Origin: UKL13-2 sp947085425
GTDB lineage: Bacteria; Pseudomonadota; Gammaproteobacteria; Burkholderiales; Usitatibacteraceae
Assembly: GCA_947085425.1 (NCBI GenBank)
Contig: CAMTWK010000010.1
Location: 1-64,000 of the forward strand
Reading direction: 5' to 3'
Length of the DNA: 64,000 nucleotides
Shown here piece by piece: positions 61,475-64,000 of the stretch; positions within the stretch are counted from its first letter, which is position 1, and every line of letters starts with the position of its first letter. The notes under the pieces are model-generated. The model was not told where the DNA came from. It ran no database searches and worked only from the letters and a program-made list of their open reading frames with translations. Both the position numbers and the translations under genes were made by a program.

Positions 61475-63181
61475 TCAAGCGCGCGATGGCTGCACGCTGG
61501 CATGCACCAGCGCCAACATTTCCTCGGCGGCTTTTTTGGTCGCGGCAGTAATCGTAATGCCGCCCAACATGCGGGCGATTTCATCGACCCGTGCTGCATG
61601 GTCCAGAAGTCTGATGGATGTGGTGACAACACCGTCATGCGCGCTCTTGGCAACCTGCAACTGATGCACCGCACAGGCTGCGACTTGCGGTAGATGGGTG
61701 ACGGCGAGTACTTGATGTGCACCCCCTGCCCCGGTTTTTTTGTCGCCGAGTGCGCGCAATAGTCGCCCGACCACTTCGGCGACCCGACCGCCAATACCCG
61801 CATCGACTTCATCAAAAATCATGGTGGTGACACCACCCTTGGCCGAGGCCATCATTTGGATTGCCAGTGACACGCGCGACAACTCGCCACCGGAAGCAAT
61901 TTTGGCGAGGGATCCCAGGGTCTGGCCTTCAAAAGCCGCCACCTGAAATTCACAACTTTCCAAACCACTCGCCGAGGCGTCGCGCACGGTGAATTCAACG
62001 GCAAATTTGCCACCGGGCATGGCAAGGGTTTGCAACGATTGGCTGACTTCTGCCGAGAATTTTTTGGCCGCCGCCTGGCGTGCTTTGGTGAGCTTTTTTG
62101 CCACCTCCAAAAATGCGGCTTCGGCAGCCTGTTCCATGGCGATTAATTCATCGAGCGATTGGCCGCCGCCGAGCGCGGCCAGCCGGTCGCGTTTTTGCGC
62201 AAGAAACTCTGGAAACCGCGCCGGCTCAATGCGAAACTTGCGGGCCACATCATGCACCTCACTGATCGCCCGATCGAGGTCGGACAAACGCGCCGGATCA
62301 ATATCAAGACGGCGCAAATAATGACGCAGCCCGGATACCGCTTCGCGCAACTCCACACTGGCGCTGTTGATCAGCGCGACGGTTTCATTCAGCGCCGGGT
62401 CGGTTTCAGCGGCATGATTTAAATCTGTCGCCAGCGCATCGATCTGGCCGATGGCGGCATTATCAGCCTCCGCCAATCCGTCAATGGCGGCTTCGGTGGA
62501 GGCGATCAGCCCGGCGGCATTGGCAAGGCGGCGCTGTTCGGCGAGTGTTTCCTCCCAGCGGGCAACACTAAAATTGAGTCGTTCGACTTCACTGATTTGC
62601 CAGCTGAGATCTTCAAATTCCCGTGCAATAGCGGCTTCGTTGGCGGCGCGCGCCACACGAATATTGGCAAGCTGTGACCAAGTGTGATGATTGGCGGCGG
62701 TGGCGGCGAGCAAACCATCGTTGCCGGCAAAATCATCAAGCAGTGCCAGTTGGGCATCGCGCTTGAGCAGGGTCTGGTGCTCGTGCTGGCCGTGAATATC
62801 GACCAGGCGTTCGGACAAATCGCGCATTTGTGAAAGCGTCACACTGGTGCCATTAATAAACGACTTGGAACGACCGGAGGCGTCGATGACGCGCCGAAAC
62901 AGGCAAACATGAATATCGTCATCCGCCAATTCGTTGTCCGCCAACCAGCGCCGTGCAGCTTGATTCATTGACAGATCAAATTCGGCTGATATTTCCGCGC
63001 GATTTTGTCCGACCCGCACCGGATTGCCTTCGGCGCGGGCACCGAGTGCCAGTGACAGGGCGTCGATCAAAATCGATTTGCCGGCGCCTGTTTCCCCGGT
63101 TAAGGCGGTGAAGCCCGCCTCAAAATCGAGCTCCAGGCTGTCAACAATAACAAAGTCGCGGATGATGAGTGAACGCAGCAT
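61475..63181 (-). CDS. recN: DNA repair protein RecN
   Basis: 568 residues, SMC-like. N-terminal Walker A GETGAGKS (about residue 31) after MLRSLIIRDFVIVDSLELDF; central coiled coils (about 150-370); C-terminal signature ASGGELSRVSLAIQMM and Walker B MIFDEVDAGIGG. Works with RecA in double-strand break repair. Downstream of nadK as in most betaproteobacteria. Confidence 0.96.
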   Translation of the reverse strand: MLRSLIIRDFVIVDSLELDFEAGFTALTGETGAGKSILIDALSLALGARAEGNPVRVGQNRAEISAEFDLSMNQAARRWLADNELADDDIHVCLFRRVIDASGRSKSFINGTSVTLSQMRDLSERLVDIHGQHEHQTLLKRDAQLALLDDFAGNDGLLAATAANHHTWSQLANIRVARAANEAAIAREFEDLSWQISEVERLNFSVARWEETLAEQRRLANAAGLIASTEAAIDGLAEADNAAIGQIDALATDLNHAAETDPALNETVALINSASVELREAVSGLRHYLRRLDIDPARLSDLDRAISEVHDVARKFRIEPARFPEFLAQKRDRLAALGGGQSLDELIAMEQAAEAAFLEVAKKLTKARQAAAKKFSAEVSQSLQTLAMPGGKFAVEFTVRDASASGLESCEFQVAAFEGQTLGSLAKIASGGELSRVSLAIQMMASAKGGVTTMIFDEVDAGIGGRVAEVVGRLLRALGDKKTGAGGAHQVLAVTHLPQVAACAVHQLQVAKSAHDGVVTTSIRLLDHAARVDEIARMLGGITITAATKKAAEEMLALVHASVQPSRA

Positions 63182-63293
63182 AAAGACAATGAATCCGAAA
63201 AAAAATAATAAAAGTGTCGGTGCAAAAAAAACGCGGGGGCTTCAATCCAGATCGATTTTGCAAGTGATGCCGATGCTGCTGGTTTTACAAGTG

Positions 63294-64000
63294 TTACGAG
63301 TTTCGCTCCGTCCAATGTAACTTGGTGCGTAACATCGCGTAATAGGAATGGCCAATCGGATGCAGCAATCGTAATGGCTGGGCGTGACCGCGAACGATCA
63401 CAACGTCATCTGTTTCCGGGTCATAAAACGCCTGCACGTCAAAATTAACCCGCGAATTATGCGCGCGCATCAAACGAATCCGCACCTCACTGTGGCTGGG
63501 GATGGCCACCGGGCGGTTGGATAAAGTGTGCGGCGAAATCGGTACAAGACCAATGGCTGGCAGGCTCGGATGCAAAATCGGTCCGCCGCACGACAAGGCA
63601 TAAGCGGTTGAACCGGTCGGCGTGGAGACAATCAAACCGTCGGCACGCAGGCTATAGACAAACTCGCCATTCACCTCAACTGCGAATTCGATCATCGAGC
63701 CCATCGCCCCCCGGCTGACCACCACGTCATTCAGGGCCACTGTGGAAAATATCGATTTGCCGTTGCGCAAAATATCGGCATCGAGCAATAAGCGCGACTC
63801 TTCGGTAAAGGCACCATTGAGAATCGCCGCCATCATCGGCTCCATGGACTCGGCGGGAATATCGGTCAAAAATCCGAGTGTGCCGAGATTAATGCCAATC
63901 AGCGGCACCTTTTTGTCGGCAACCATACGGGCAATACCCAGCAAGGTGCCATCCCCCCCCAGTGCCACCACCAGATCAGCGGCATCAAACAGGCTTGGCA
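63294..64000 (-). CDS. nadK: NAD kinase, partial at window edge
   Basis: The last 235 or so residues. VVALGGDGTLLGIAR (the invariant GGDGT), NLGTLGFLTDI, the SRGAMGSMIEF segment, SPTGSTAYALSCGGP-like STPTGSTAYALSCGGP and ARSLVLPxS-like text. It phosphorylates NAD to NADP. The 5' part lies beyond 64000 and the apparent start at 63971 is not real. The GGDGT codons include eight consecutive G residues (C8 at 63953-63960). Downstream neighbour is recN. Confidence 0.93.
   Translation of the reverse strand, partial: PSLFDAADLVVALGGDGTLLGIARMVADKKVPLIGINLGTLGFLTDIPAESMEPMMAAILNGAFTEESRLLLDADILRNGKSIFSTVALNDVVVSRGAMGSMIEFAVEVNGEFVYSLRADGLIVSTPTGSTAYALSCGGPILHPSLPAIGLVPISPHTLSNRPVAIPSHSEVRIRLMRAHNSRVNFDVQAFYDPETDDVVIVRGHAQPLRLLHPIGHSYYAMLRTKLHWTERNS

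Noticed and set aside
63953..63960. C8 run in nadK as a phase-variable switch
   Set aside because: It encodes part of the invariant GGDGT motif in an essential gene; more likely chance codon choice.

Overview
The window looks like a stretch of a betaproteobacterial chromosome. The gene order ndk-rlmN-pilW-rodZ-ispG-hisS-yfgM-bamB-der-hfq-hflX-hflK-hflC-(DUF2065)-hisZ-purA is a classic betaproteobacterial block. The neighbours glnE/yhdP/nitrilase/tldD, accA-tilS and recN-nadK fit the same group. GC is moderate, mid-fifties by eye. The genus cannot be named from sequence alone. No rRNA, tRNA or CRISPR array was seen.

Layout. (1) 1-580: a decayed mobile-element scar on the minus strand. The start of an IS200-type transposase is joined out of frame to the C-terminal half of a RAYT (REP-associated tyrosine transposase) that runs off the left edge. 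(2) 631-16167: a complete minus-strand MSHA-type IV pilus locus, transcribed E-G-F-pilin-pilin-C-D-O-P-Q-I-N-J-K-L-M-N. This is a circular permutation of the Vibrio order. Most genes overlap by ATGA, and the locus carries two near-identical major-type pilins. (3) 16292-38480: the housekeeping block (purine and histidine synthesis, HflKC, HflX, Hfq, Der, BamB, YfgM, HisS, IspG, RodZ, PilW, RlmN, Ndk, TilS, AccA), all on the minus strand. It is interrupted between hisS and ispG by one plus-strand gene for a secreted lysyl-endopeptidase-like protease. (4) 38728-42021 (plus): a PduO adenosyltransferase, an ECF sigma factor, its anti-sigma factor, a small HTH regulator and a DUF3455 lipoprotein. 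(5) 42014-44969 (minus): two DAHP synthases of different structural classes in tandem, followed by a BtuF-like binding protein. They are preceded by a 22-codon leader peptide rich in aromatic residues and a strong intrinsic terminator, which together look like an attenuator. (6) 45330-53219 (minus): msrB, a YcxB-like protein, tldD, a nitrilase-family amidase and yhdP. (7) 53398-59082: glnE (plus), then a minus-strand YtrA-type GntR/ABC cassette with a palindromic operator. (8) 59362-64000: a secreted cyclophilin carrying the same FG-GAP-like C-terminal module as the protease, a 46-residue membrane peptide, recN and the 5'-truncated (by the window) nadK.

Most notable: the aromatic leader peptide/terminator upstream of aroG with the downstream DAHP synthase pair, whose second member has lost two of the usual metal ligands; and the roughly 335-residue FG-GAP-like module shared by a secreted protease and a secreted prolyl isomerase 28 kb apart.
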